Shown piece after piece: positions 1 through 9,107 of a stretch of 33,906 bases of DNA. Both the position numbers and the translations under genes were made by a program. How positions within the stretch are numbered: position 1 is the first letter of the stretch; each line of letters begins with the position of its first letter. The stretch is taken from contig CALYAB010000013.1 in assembly GCA_944393395.1 (NCBI GenBank), positions 1 through 33,906 on the forward strand, written 5' to 3'. The notes under the pieces are model-generated. The model was given only the letters and a program-made list of their open reading frames with translations, was not told the origin of the DNA and made no database searches. Source of the DNA: an uncultured Clostridia bacterium. Lineage in GTDB: Bacteria > Bacillota > Clostridia > TANB77 > CAG-508.

Positions 1-375
1 ATCCAAAATCATTGTAATTATAATATTTGAATTAATTGCGAATGTGATTGGAGAATTATATTAGAAACTCTTAAATGATTTTATGGAAAATGTTCGCGTT
101 GTTAGAACAATAGCGGACTTTCTTAAACATTTTCTTTATTTACAACATTTTAAAGTCCGCGTCCATTGTTCGTGTGCCAATTTTACTGAAGTAAAATTGT
201 GTACAATCATTAATGCGAAGCAACGTTCTTGAATAAGAAAAATCAAGTTTTTCCTATTCAAGAACGTTAGCGAGGACTAAGTGAAAGGGTGCCATAAAAT
301 TATTTTAGAGTTTCTTATAATTCGTATTGAGTCGAGCAATTTAATGAAAATATTATAATTACAATGATTTTGGAT
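1..375 (+). repeat. Long palindromic repeat, copy A, with nested insertion
   Basis: The outer arms 1-28 and 348-375 are perfect inverted repeats of 28 bp, and the left arm may continue beyond the window. Inside them is a core shared with 14366-14631 and 27026-27231, including GAATGTGATTGGAGAATT and GGACTAAGTGAAAGGGTGCC. The core itself folds: a stretch near 62-84 pairs with one near 291-315. Compared with the other copies, about 165 bp (roughly 100-264) is inserted at the core apex. The insert is made of further hairpins: GAACAAT..ATTGTTC around 104-171, a small AATTTTAC/GTAAAATT hairpin, and a 21-bp hairpin at 222-268. I see no ORF in it. It looks like a non-coding MITE-like or structured RNA element. 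Confidence 0.8.
222..268. repeat. Nested 21-bp hairpin module (TTGAATAGGAAAA type)
   Basis: AACGTTCTTGAATAAGAAAAA pairs with its reverse complement at 248-268 around the loop TCAAG, with one mismatch. The left arm recurs at about 1942-1962, where the right arm is decayed. The inner part recurs at 13010-13042 as a perfect 15-bp hairpin. Confidence 0.7.
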
Positions 376-413
376 TATATTATTTACTAAACCATTATCT
401 AGTAACAAAAACT

Positions 414-1715
414 TTACTTAATAAATTCTTCTAAATATTCAATTAAAAATAATGGAATATTTAAAATTTTACCATCTTTTTTTAAATTATTCATTGATAA
501 TCTTATAGATATATCATTATTAAATTTTTCATTATATCTTGTCAAACTTATATTATTCTTTGATATATTTGATTTTACTTCTATTGGTATAATTTTGTTT
601 TTGCTTTGAATAACAAAATCAATTTCATATCTGTCAAAAGTAAAATAATTTGGTACAGTTTCATAAATATTTGTCAGTGTATTTAAAACATAATTTTCTG
701 TAAAAGCTCCTTTAAACTCTTCAAATAACTTATTTCCTTCTATAACAATCTTACTGTCTAGATTAGACATTCTTCTGAGTAACCCTACATCGTTCATATA
801 TATTTTAAAGCAACTTAAGTCATAATATGCTTTTAAAGGAAAATCTGTCTTCTTTACATTATATACTTTATATATTAAATTTGCATCATTCAACCAATTT
901 AATGCTGATTCATATTCTCTTGCACGAGCCCCTTCCTTTATTGTCTGATATAAAAATTTCTTATTTTCTTTTGCAAGTTGTGATGGTATACTATTCCATA
1001 TTAAAGAAATTTTATTTGCCTCATGATTTTGTGTATGTTTCGAAAAGTCACTTTCATAAGCTTTTAATATGTTTTCCTGAATGTTATTTACCAATTCCAT
1101 GTTTTTTTCATTAACCCATGAATAAGCCGCTTCAGGCATTCCTCCAATAATTAAATACGCTTTTAATTTTTCCTCTAATTGATTAAAAAATATTTCTGGA
1201 ATAGTTTCAATTTTTGTTATTGATTTCATATATTCGACTAGATTTTCACAATTATCTGCTATTAAAAATTCACTAAAAGACATTGGGTACAAATTCATAA
1301 ACTCTACTTTTCCTACTGGAAATGACGTATGCGATAACCTTATTCCTAACAAACTTCCCGCACAAACAATATGATATTCATTTGCTTCCTCTTGAAAATA
1401 TTTTAAACTATTTAGTGCATCTGGACATTCTTGTATTTCATCAAAAAATATCAATGTTTTTTCTGGTAATATTGATTTTCCATATATAAATGCTAATTGC
1501 TCTAATATCCTTTTAGGACCTTTTGTATTTACAAATAAATTCTGTAAATCTTCATCATGGTCAAAATTAAAATAAGCTATTCCCTCGTAATTCTCTTCTC
1601 CAAATTGTTTTAATATGTATGTTTTTCCTACTTGTCTAGCCCCTCTTAATATTAAAGGCTTTCTATATTTGCTATTTTTCCATTTTATTAATTCTTCCAT
1701 TATAAATCTTTTCAT
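414..1715 (-). CDS. AAA family ATPase with DUF4143 / PD-(D/E)XK-like C-terminus
   Basis: A 433-residue protein of the common AAA_14 plus DUF4143 family, whose cellular role is not established. It has a Walker A motif GARQVGKT at residues 25-32 and a Walker B motif LIFFDEIQE near residues 88-97. A helical middle region follows. A C-terminal stretch with EIDFVI..IIPIEVKS (about 357-383) resembles a PD-(D/E)XK nuclease core. The length is normal for the family. The start is backed by GGAAGTG upstream. The gene is monocistronic between a long hairpin repeat and its own promoter, which is overlapped by three regularly spaced repeats. Homologues are often present in many copies in anaerobe genomes, and some have been discussed as antitoxin-like or defence-associated; that is not shown here. 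Confidence 0.9.
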   Translation of the reverse strand: MKRFIMEELIKWKNSKYRKPLILRGARQVGKTYILKQFGEENYEGIAYFNFDHDEDLQNLFVNTKGPKRILEQLAFIYGKSILPEKTLIFFDEIQECPDALNSLKYFQEEANEYHIVCAGSLLGIRLSHTSFPVGKVEFMNLYPMSFSEFLIADNCENLVEYMKSITKIETIPEIFFNQLEEKLKAYLIIGGMPEAAYSWVNEKNMELVNNIQENILKAYESDFSKHTQNHEANKISLIWNSIPSQLAKENKKFLYQTIKEGARAREYESALNWLNDANLIYKVYNVKKTDFPLKAYYDLSCFKIYMNDVGLLRRMSNLDSKIVIEGNKLFEEFKGAFTENYVLNTLTNIYETVPNYFTFDRYEIDFVIQSKNKIIPIEVKSNISKNNISLTRYNEKFNNDISIRLSMNNLKKDGKILNIPLFLIEYLEEFIK

Positions 1716-1757
1716 TCAACATCACTTCCCTATATAATATATACATTATGTATCTTA

Positions 1758-1785
1758 ATTATAACACATAATCACATTTTTTCAA
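1758..1785 (-). promoter_or_regulatory. Promoter of the AAA/DUF4143 ATPase gene
   Basis: On the minus strand, TTGAAA (1785-1780) is separated by 16 nt from TATAAT (1763-1758), about 45 nt upstream of the ATPase start. The first of the three 32-bp repeats covers the -35 box. Confidence 0.6.
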
Positions 1786-1852
1786 ACTTTTTTAGCACTT
1801 TTATCACATTTTCGCAAGGTTTTTTAAGCTTTTTATCACACTTTTGCAAAAA
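1771..1852. repeat. Three direct repeats at exact 32-bp spacing over the ATPase promoter
   Basis: ATCACATTTT / ATCACATTTTCGCAA / ATCACACTTTTGCAA begin at 1771, 1803 and 1835. Between repeats 1 and 2 the similarity extends through the full 32-bp unit (..TTTTTTA-GC-CTTTT). The 32-bp period equals about three helical turns, so bound proteins would sit on one face of the DNA. Position at and upstream of the -35 box suggests operator sites. The regulator is unknown. Confidence 0.6.
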
Positions 1853-1916
1853 TAGAAATATTCACGTCAAGTAGGCTATAGTTTTATGTAATCTAGAATT
1901 TTGTAATATTTTGTAG

Positions 1917-1922
1917 TATAAT
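1917..1922 (+). promoter_or_regulatory. Possible -10 box for the U32 gene
   Basis: TATAAT lies 125 nt upstream of the U32 start and reads in its direction. No convincing -35 box is present at 16-18 nt. The resulting leader would contain a decayed hairpin module (about 1936-2025) related to the insert of repeat copy A. Confidence 0.35.
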
Positions 1923-2046
1923 GAAAAATGTTAGAGCGAAACGACGTTCTTGAATAGGAAAACTTGATTTTTCTATATTCATAATATTTAAAAGTACGCA
2001 TCATTTTTCGATGCCAAATTTTAATTTCAAAAGGTGGTAAAAAATT

Positions 2047-4480
2047 ATGATTGAGTTACTTTCACCAGCTGGTGACTTTAAATGCTTAAAAGCTGCTATC
2101 CAAAATGGCGCTAATAGTGTATATTTAGGCACAGATGTCTTTAGTGCTAGAGCTTTTGCTTCTAATTTTAATCTTGACGAACTAGAAAAAGCTATTCAAT
2201 ATGCTAAAATTCGTGGTGTTAAAACTCATTTAACCCTAAACACTTTAATTACAGATACAGAATTTGAATCAGCAATAAATGTAGCAAAAAAAGCATATGA
2301 ATTGGGAATTGATGCTATTATTGTCCAAGATTTAGGTTTAGCTATGGAATTAATGAAATTATTCCCTGATTTACCTATACATGGTAGTACTCAAATGACT
2401 GTCCATAATTTAAATGGTGCTTTGGAATTACAAGATTTAGGATTTAAAAGAGTTGTTCTTGCTCGTGAGCTTTCTGTAAATGAAATTGATTATATCTGCA
2501 AAAATACAGATATTCAAATAGAAACATTTATCCATGGTGCTATTTGTATATCATATTCTGGTCAATGTCTATTTTCTAGTATATTAGGTGGACGATCTGG
2601 AAATAGAGGTAAATGTGCAGGACCTTGTAGACTTCCTTTTGAATTGCTAGAAAATAATAAAAGTATCAATTCTGGATATCTATTAAGTACAAGAGATTTG
2701 TGTGGTCTTGACTTTATTCCAAATTTAATTAATGCAGGTGTTAAGAGTTTTAAAATTGAAGGACGTATGAAATCACCTGAATATGTTGCAACTGTTACTA
2801 GAATATATAGAAAATATATTGATTTAGCTTTATCAGGAAACGAATATATTATTGATGAAAATGATAAAAAAGAATTATTACAAGTATTTAATAGAGGAAT
2901 GTCATCTTCAGGACATTTAAGTAATGAAGCAAATAGAAATCTTGTATTTAAAGAAAAACCTAATAATATGGGACTATTTCTTGGAAAAGTTCAAAAATAT
3001 AATCCTAAAAAAGGATATATTACAGTAAAATTAAATGAGCCTATTGAAGTAGGAGATACTGTCGCTTTTGAAAAAGTAGATGGTTCATATACTGTTTCTG
3101 AATTAATGAATACTAATATGAAAAATATTAAACATACACAAAATCGGTCAAACTGTTGTTATTGGTAGAATGAAGGGAAACATTAAATTAAGTAATAATA
3201 TTTATAAAATGAGTTCAAGGAAATTAAATAAATTAGCTCATGACAGTTACTCAAAAGAAAATCGAAAAGTTGCTCTTAATTGCCATATAACTATAAAAAA
3301 AGATAAACCTATTAATATAACAATATCATCTGCTAGTAATATTCAACTTTATAAAGATTTGAAGATAAACTATACAAGTGATGTTATTCCTTTACAAGCA
3401 AAAACTAGACCTATAGATAAAAACACTATAATATCACAATTCTCAAAAACATCTTCAACACCTTATGTTTTTAAAAAACTAGAAATTGATTTAGATCATA
3501 ATCTGTTCATACCTAAACTAAGCACATTAAACGATTTAAGAAGAACAGTTTTAAGCATGGTTGAGCAATATGCAATTAAAACAATGAGGCGAACAATTCA
3601 CAAAAAAGATAAATTAAATAGAGCTACTACAATTACAAAAAATAATCATACTACTATAAAGAAAACTAAAATTTCTATACTTTTAAATAATTTAAATAAA
3701 AATTTTGACTATTCTAAAATAGATGATATTGAAAATGTGTACATACCATTAAAATATTTTTCTATGAAAGATTATAAAGAAATTTTGCATATTTTGGATG
3801 ATAAATTTAAGTTATACATATATATGCCAACAATTATAAAATCTAATTATAAAAATTTATTATATAATAATATTGAAACTACTTTAGAAAATTATAATAT
3901 TAAAGGTTTTGTAATCTCAAATATATGTAATATAAAGTTATTGAAATTATTATTTAAAAATGTTAATAAATCTTTTGAAATAATTACTAATTACACATTT
4001 AATGTGTTTAATACAAATACAATTAATGAATTAAAAAATCTAGGTATAAATAGATATACTTTATCACCAGAACTTAATAGAATAATAATTACAAATTTAT
4101 GTAATTGTAATAGTCTACCTACTGAATTAATGGTCTATGGTAAAATACCTTTAATAAATATGAATTATTGCCTTTTGGGTGAAACAGATAAATGTTATCC
4201 AACATGTAAACAAAGATGTTTAACTTCTAATATATACTATTTAAAAGACCGTTTAAATATGAAGTTTAGAATTATGCCAGATAATATTCAAACTGTTTCT
4301 ACTGTTTTTAATAGTAAAACAACTTCAATTTATCCAAAAGAATTTAACATAGATTATGCTAGGATTGATATTTTAGATGAAAATATTGATGAAATTAATG
4401 AGATTATTAATAGGGTCCATAATAACCAAAGATTTTATGGTAGTAATTATACTAATGGAAACTTAAATAAGAATATTTAA
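2047..4480 (+). pseudogene. U32 family peptidase / DUF3656 protein, interrupted by a frameshift
   Basis: Two abutting reading frames (2047-3168 and 3170-4480) together make one U32 protein of about 810 residues, the usual long clostridial form with a DUF3656 tail. The N-terminal frame has the U32 core, with cysteines in CISYSGQC and GKCAGPCRLP that in this family are thought to bind an iron-sulfur cluster. The second frame continues with IGRMKGNIK and ends with a cysteine-rich CYPTCKQRC segment. Reading through gives KHTQ-IGQTVVIGRMKG if one A is removed from the four-A run at 3140-3143. The defect is therefore a single-base insertion, either a real inactivation or a sequencing/assembly error. 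Relatives such as RlhA and TrhP act in RNA hydroxylation; whether this one does is unknown. The start has GGTGG upstream. The stop codon abuts that of the convergent RNHCP gene. Confidence 0.85.
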
Positions 4481-4795
4481 CTATATTTGTTTACTACTTA
4501 AATCTATTATTAAATCCATATTATCATCTTTTGCGGCTTTATTTTTTCTAATAGAGCCGCATTTTTTACACCTATAAATTATGACATATCCTTTTTTACC
4601 ATCAATCTCTAAAGCAACTGGTTCTAAATCGCCATGACATTCTTCTTGCCTATCTCCAGGATTGATATCTACATGTTTAGAATGTAAACAATATGGACAA
4701 TGGTCTCTACAAGAATAACCTAACTTAGAGACCTTTTTTCCACAATTTTCACATATAAATTCTTCATCTATTTCTGTAAATTTTCTACTTTCCAT
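4481..4795 (-). CDS. RNHCP domain zinc-ribbon protein
   Basis: A 104-residue protein with paired CxxC motifs (CENCGKK, CPYC, CKKC) and the signature RDHCPYCLHSKHVD, the RNHCP motif with D in place of N. It likely binds zinc; its biochemical role is not known. GGAG lies about 9 nt before the ATG. The stop is directly adjacent to the stop of the convergent U32 gene, so no room is left for a separate terminator. Confidence 0.85.
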   Translation of the reverse strand: MESRKFTEIDEEFICENCGKKVSKLGYSCRDHCPYCLHSKHVDINPGDRQEECHGDLEPVALEIDGKKGYVIIYRCKKCGSIRKNKAAKDDNMDLIIDLSSKQI

Positions 4796-4842
4796 ATCTC
4801 TTCTCCATTTGGAACGTTTATGTGTGTCCTTAAAGTTCCAGT

Positions 4843-6483
4843 TTAATATTTAAAATCTCCTCCACCTAAAAATTCTTTTAATAGTGAATTATTTGGTACA
4901 CTTTCTTTAGGAATTTCTTCAAAATATTTTAAAACATTCTTTAATCTTCCTGCTTCTGCATATTCTACATCTTCTTTTGTTATCTCTTCTAATAATGGCA
5001 TTACTATTGGTTTTAATGCTCCTATTTCATAAATTAATGATGTATTAAATATAAAGTTTGCTTCTTCTTGAAATGGAAATATATTTTTCTTTTCTCCTTC
5101 ATTTACTTTATTCCAAGTTCTTATTGTCTCTTTAGCTGAATACCCCCTAAATTGATGGTCTCTTACAATTCTTCTTATCAATCTTGTATCTGTTGTTGAT
5201 ATTCTATTAAATCTATCTAAATTTAATACTGTTAAAGCACTTATATATACTTTATATTTTTGTTCTGATGGTATCTTTTCTGTTAGCTTATCATTTAAAC
5301 AATGTATTCCTTCTATAACTAGTACTTCATCTTTTTCTAATTTTAGTTTTTTACCATTATATTCCTTTGTTCCTTTATAGAAATTAAATTCTGGAATTTC
5401 AACCTCTTCACCATTTAATAACTTTGTTAAATGTTCATTAAATAGTTTAAGATCTATAGCTTCTATGCATTCAAAATCATAATCCCCATTTTCATCTCTT
5501 GGCGTATCTTCTCTTTCTACAAAATAGTTATCTACTGATATTGTTACTGGTTTTATTCTGTTTAATTTTAATTGTATACCTAATCTTTGTGCAAATGTTG
5601 TTTTACCTGATGATGATGGTCCAGCTATTAATACCATTTTTATTTTCTTGTTTTTAGCTATATTATCAGCAATCTTTGCTATTTTCTTTTCATGTAATGC
5701 TTCTGCTAGCAATATTATATCTTTTATTCTATCTTCTTTTATAGCTTCATTTATTTTATATACTCTTTCTATATTTAAGATTTTATGAATATCATCATAT
5801 TCATCTATTGCCCACGCCAATTTTTTATTTTTTACAAATTTAGGCATTCTTTCTGGATCTTTTTGACTTGGATATCTTACTAAAAATCCATCATTATATT
5901 TTACAATCTCAAATATCTTTACAACTCCTGTTCTATTTGCTAAAGTTCCATAACAATAATTATAATAGTCTTCGCAATAATACATAAAAATAACATCATT
6001 ATTATCTAAATCTAATTGTAATCTACCTTTTGAAGTTTTTGTTTTCTCAAAAAAATTAGTAGCTTCTTTTCTATCCATTATCACTTGTTTTATTGGAAGA
6101 TTTTCTTTTACTATTCTTCTAACTTCTTTATTTAATTTCTCTATAATTTCATCTGTTACTTCTCCATCTTTTATATCACAAAACATAGAATTTGATAATT
6201 GATAATTTACTTCCATTTTATTATTTGGAAATAAATTTTCAAAAGCTTTCCCTACTACATATAACAATGTTCTTCTATATACTTTCATTCCTTCATTTGA
6301 TGTTGTATCAATCAAATCTATTTTAGCATCATGTTTAACATAATAATCTAAATTTCTATATTCATTATCTAAAGTTGCTGCTAGTACTGTGTGTTCACTA
6401 TTCTTTATTTCCTCTTTTAATAAATCACTTATTTTTGTTGGTTGATCCCTTTCAATTATTTTATCTTTGTATTGTACTTTCAT
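4843..6483 (-). CDS. TGS-domain nucleoside (uridine) kinase-like protein
   Basis: A 546-residue protein of the clostridial family that joins a TGS/threonyl-tRNA-synthetase-like N-terminal half to a phosphoribulokinase/uridine-kinase C-terminal half. The P-loop GPSSSGKTT is at residues 288-296. It is followed by the kinase elements SVDNYFVERED and the conserved EGIHCLN segment. The family probably phosphorylates uridine or a related nucleoside, but the substrate has not been fixed for this type. I chose the internal ATG at 6483 because GGAGG lies 5 nt before it. An ATG four codons earlier has no ribosome binding site and overlaps that GGAGG. A good promoter (6541-6569) precedes it. The gene stands alone between RNHCP and sspH. 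Confidence 0.85.
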   Translation of the reverse strand: MKVQYKDKIIERDQPTKISDLLKEEIKNSEHTVLAATLDNEYRNLDYYVKHDAKIDLIDTTSNEGMKVYRRTLLYVVGKAFENLFPNNKMEVNYQLSNSMFCDIKDGEVTDEIIEKLNKEVRRIVKENLPIKQVIMDRKEATNFFEKTKTSKGRLQLDLDNNDVIFMYYCEDYYNYCYGTLANRTGVVKIFEIVKYNDGFLVRYPSQKDPERMPKFVKNKKLAWAIDEYDDIHKILNIERVYKINEAIKEDRIKDIILLAEALHEKKIAKIADNIAKNKKIKMVLIAGPSSSGKTTFAQRLGIQLKLNRIKPVTISVDNYFVEREDTPRDENGDYDFECIEAIDLKLFNEHLTKLLNGEEVEIPEFNFYKGTKEYNGKKLKLEKDEVLVIEGIHCLNDKLTEKIPSEQKYKVYISALTVLNLDRFNRISTTDTRLIRRIVRDHQFRGYSAKETIRTWNKVNEGEKKNIFPFQEEANFIFNTSLIYEIGALKPIVMPLLEEITKEDVEYAEAGRLKNVLKYFEEIPKESVPNNSLLKEFLGGGDFKY

Positions 6484-6540
6484 AAACTCCTCCATTCGTT
6501 TGATTTTTCAATATTTTTATATGATTTTTTCCTATAAATG

Positions 6541-6569
6541 ATTGTATCTTAAATTGTTTTATAAGTCAA
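6541..6569 (-). promoter_or_regulatory. Promoter of the TGS/uridine-kinase-like gene
   Basis: Minus-strand TTGACT (6569-6564), 17-nt spacer, TACAAT (6546-6541), giving a leader of about 50 nt. Confidence 0.65.
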
Positions 6570-6682
6570 GAATTCAGAGAATAGAAATATGAGGCAAAAA
6601 AAATGACCAAAAATCTTTATGAATAATTTTGATATTTTTGGATATATTTTTAATAACAATAATTTTATGGGAGGAATTTGTT

Positions 6683-6865
6683 ATGGATATAGCTAGAATT
6701 AATTCTATTTTATCTAATAAAGAAAAATGTGATGTTTTTTATGAGGATAGACCTGTATGGATTCAAGGTGTAAATGATAATATTGCTAAAGTTGGGTTTA
6801 TTGACAATTTTGAAGAAAAAGATGTTTTCATTAATGATTTATATGAAAGGAATTTGTATAACTAA
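6683..6865 (+). CDS. sspH: H-type small acid-soluble spore protein
   Basis: A 60-residue protein matching the SspH family in length and pattern: MDIARINSILSNKEKCDVFY, then RPVWIQGVN and a C-terminal INDLYE. SspH-type proteins accumulate in the developing forespore and remain in the spore core. The start at 6683 is fixed by GGGAGG 8 nt upstream; an earlier in-frame ATG at 6629 would add a non-family hydrophobic stretch. It is monocistronic and followed by a strong terminator. I could not identify a convincing sigma-G promoter. Its presence is the best evidence here that the organism sporulates. Confidence 0.85.
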   Translation: MDIARINSILSNKEKCDVFYEDRPVWIQGVNDNIAKVGFIDNFEEKDVFINDLYERNLYN

Positions 6866-6900
6866 GAAATATTGGATACTAAATTTTTTAAATCAAACGA

Positions 6901-6952
6901 CACCCTCTAAGTATTTTTTAATATTAAACTACTTAGAGGGTGCCACTTTTTT
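6901..6952 (+). terminator. Intrinsic terminator of sspH
   Basis: CACCCTCTAAGTA (6901-6913) pairs perfectly with TACTTAGAGGGTG (6930-6942), followed by a T-rich tract (CCACTTTTTTT). There is no T-run on the minus side, so it serves the plus strand. Confidence 0.85.
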
Positions 6953-6959
6953 TACTTTA

Positions 6960-8861
6960 TTATAAAAGTTTTTGATTTAGATTTTCCCATTCTTTCATTT
7001 TTTCTTCTATATCTGTATTTATTTTTTGTATATCATTTTGTAATTCATTTAACTTTAAATAATCTGAACTTATTTCATCATTTGCCATTTCTTTTTCTAT
7101 TTTCTTTATCTCATCTTCTTTTTGCTCAATTTCCCTTTCTATTTTATTAATCTTGTTTTTTATTTTATTCTTTTCCTTTTCAATAAAATATTGATTAGTA
7201 TTTTTATTTTTTTCTTTTTTATTTACTATCTTTGCTTCTTCTTGTTCTTTTATATTGTTTTCTTTATATTCTAAATATTCTTGATAATTTTTATTATAAA
7301 ATGTTACCCTTCCATTATCAAATTCTAATATACAATCTGCCAATTTATTTACAAAATATCTATCATGTGAAACAAAAATCAAAGTTCCTGTATACTCTTT
7401 TAGGATATTTTCCAAGCTTTCTTTTCCTAAAATATCCATATGATTAGTTGGCTCATCTAACAATAAGACATTTGGTTGCTTTTTTAAAACTTTACACAAT
7501 TGTAAACGGCCTCGTTCTCCTCCTGATAATACTTTTATTTTCTTAAATACATCTTCTCCTGTAAAAAGAAAAGTTCCTAATAATGTTCTAACTTGTGTAG
7601 TTGTTAATTCTGGAAAGCTTTCTGCTATTTCTTCAAATATAGTATTTTCAGGATTTGTAAATTCCATTTGTTGGTCAAAATATCCTTTTTGAACATGATA
7701 TCCATATTGAAACTCTCCATTAATTTTTGGTATGTTTCCATTTAATGTTTTTAGTAATGTTGACTTACCTGTTCCATTTTCCCCAATAATAGCTAATTTT
7801 TGCCCTTTATATAGTTCAAATGATACTTCTGCAATTGGTTTATCATATCCAATTTCTAATTTATCTACTTTTAATACCATTTTTCCACTTTGCGTTTTGA
7901 CATCAAAATTTGCATAAAATGTTTTTAAATCATATTTATCTGGTTTTTCTATAATTGTCATTTGCTCAATCTTCTTTAATTTAGATAATGCCATTTTGGC
8001 TTTTGTTGGTTTATATCGAAATCTATCTGCAATAGCTTGTAATCTTTTGATTTCTGCTTGTTGATATTCATAATCTTTTAATTGTTTTTCGTATCGTTCC
8101 TTCTTCTGTCTCTCGAAATCCGCATAATTTCCTTTATACTCTACCATACTTGCATATTCTATTTCGTATACTTTATTCACAATCTTATCTAAAAACATTC
8201 TATCATGAGATACAATTACAATTGCTTTAGGATAATTTTTTAAGTAATTTTCTAACCATTCAATAGCTGTAATGTCTAAATGGTTTGTAGGTTCATCTAA
8301 TAATAAAATATCTGGCTTACTTAATAATAATTTTAAAAAAGCAATTTTTGTTCTTTGCCCTCCAGAAAATTCACCTATTTTTTTCTGTTTATCCTCTTCT
8401 TTAAATCCAAATTTTTTAATAGCTGTTTCATATTCTTTTTTATACACATATCCACCTTGTATTTCATATTGTTCTAAAGCATTGGTATATTCTTTAATTG
8501 TTTTTTCGTCTGTTTTCTCTTGTAACGCTTTTTCCTTTTCTTGTATCTTCTCTTCTAAATTCAATAAAGGCTCATACACTTCTAATATTTCCTCTAACAT
8601 AGTTTTATTAGAACCTTCAAAATTCATTTGTTGTAAATATCCAATTACAGGTTTTCCCTGTTTATATACATGAAACTTATCTTCTCCTATCCCTTCTTCT
8701 AAAATTTCATTGTTTACAAGAGCTTTTAAAAAAGTGGTTTTCCCTGCTCCATTTCTTCCAATAATCGCTATTTTGTCTTTTTCTTTTATTTCAAAATTGA
8801 TTTCTTCTAATATGGTTTCTGCTCCATAAGATATAGAGCCATTTACAATTCTGTAGTTCAT
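6960..8861 (-). CDS. ABC-F family ribosome-associated ATPase
   Basis: A 633-residue soluble protein with two ABC ATPase domains and no membrane segment. Domain 1 has Walker A GRNGAGKTT, signature SGGQRTK and LLLDEPTNHLD. Domain 2 has GENGTGKST, LSGGERGR and LLLDEPTNHMD. A charged linker separates the domains, and a lysine/glutamate-rich coiled coil occupies about the last 100 residues. ABC-F proteins bind the ribosomal E site and modulate translation; some give antibiotic resistance. I cannot assign a subfamily such as YdiF, YfmR or Uup from sequence alone. The ATG at 8861 is preferred because AAAGGA lies about 8 nt upstream; the ATG three codons earlier touches that site. Confidence 0.9.
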   Translation of the reverse strand: MNYRIVNGSISYGAETILEEINFEIKEKDKIAIIGRNGAGKTTFLKALVNNEILEEGIGEDKFHVYKQGKPVIGYLQQMNFEGSNKTMLEEILEVYEPLLNLEEKIQEKEKALQEKTDEKTIKEYTNALEQYEIQGGYVYKKEYETAIKKFGFKEEDKQKKIGEFSGGQRTKIAFLKLLLSKPDILLLDEPTNHLDITAIEWLENYLKNYPKAIVIVSHDRMFLDKIVNKVYEIEYASMVEYKGNYADFERQKKERYEKQLKDYEYQQAEIKRLQAIADRFRYKPTKAKMALSKLKKIEQMTIIEKPDKYDLKTFYANFDVKTQSGKMVLKVDKLEIGYDKPIAEVSFELYKGQKLAIIGENGTGKSTLLKTLNGNIPKINGEFQYGYHVQKGYFDQQMEFTNPENTIFEEIAESFPELTTTQVRTLLGTFLFTGEDVFKKIKVLSGGERGRLQLCKVLKKQPNVLLLDEPTNHMDILGKESLENILKEYTGTLIFVSHDRYFVNKLADCILEFDNGRVTFYNKNYQEYLEYKENNIKEQEEAKIVNKKEKNKNTNQYFIEKEKNKIKNKINKIEREIEQKEDEIKKIEKEMANDEISSDYLKLNELQNDIQKINTDIEEKMKEWENLNQKLL

Positions 8862-9019
8862 TTTTATCATCCTTTATACTAATTCTTTTATATATATTAT
8901 ATTTTATGACTATGTTTTTACCTTTTTTATATACAATATATTATCATAAAATCCTTTAAAAGAATAGTATTAGTCTCCATCTTTCATCATATTATACAAA
9001 AGAATTTTTCAATAAAAGA

Positions 9020-9093
9020 GAGACAATACGGACCAGGACTGAAAATGTATTTTTGGATAAAAATACATTTTCAGTCCTGGTCCGTATTGTCTC
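9020..9093. repeat. Perfect 35-bp hairpin downstream of glyS
   Basis: 9020-9054 and 9059-9093 are exact inverted repeats separated by GGAT. Key parts are GAGACAATACGGACC and AGGACTGAAAATG. It sits 15 nt past the glyS stop, and its symmetric A/T flanks mean it could act as a terminator in either direction. A stem this long without one mismatch is more than a terminator needs and suggests a recently mobile or recently copied palindrome. Confidence 0.85.
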
Positions 9094-9107
9094 TTTTTCT
9101 TTTTAAC

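Noticed and set aside
1771-1852. Three regularly spaced repeats as a mini-CRISPR array
   Set aside because: The repeats are imperfect and the similarity extends through most of each 32-bp unit, leaving no distinct spacers. They overlap a promoter, and no cas genes are present.
3137-3170. Programmed frameshifting in the U32 gene
   Set aside because: The run is only four A's, with no strong slippery heptamer, internal Shine-Dalgarno or downstream hairpin recognisable. A simple one-base insertion explains it.
6600-6660. Sigma-G promoter for sspH
   Set aside because: TGAATA occurs at about 6620, but no acceptable -10 element (CATnnTA type) lies at the right distance, so I did not annotate it.
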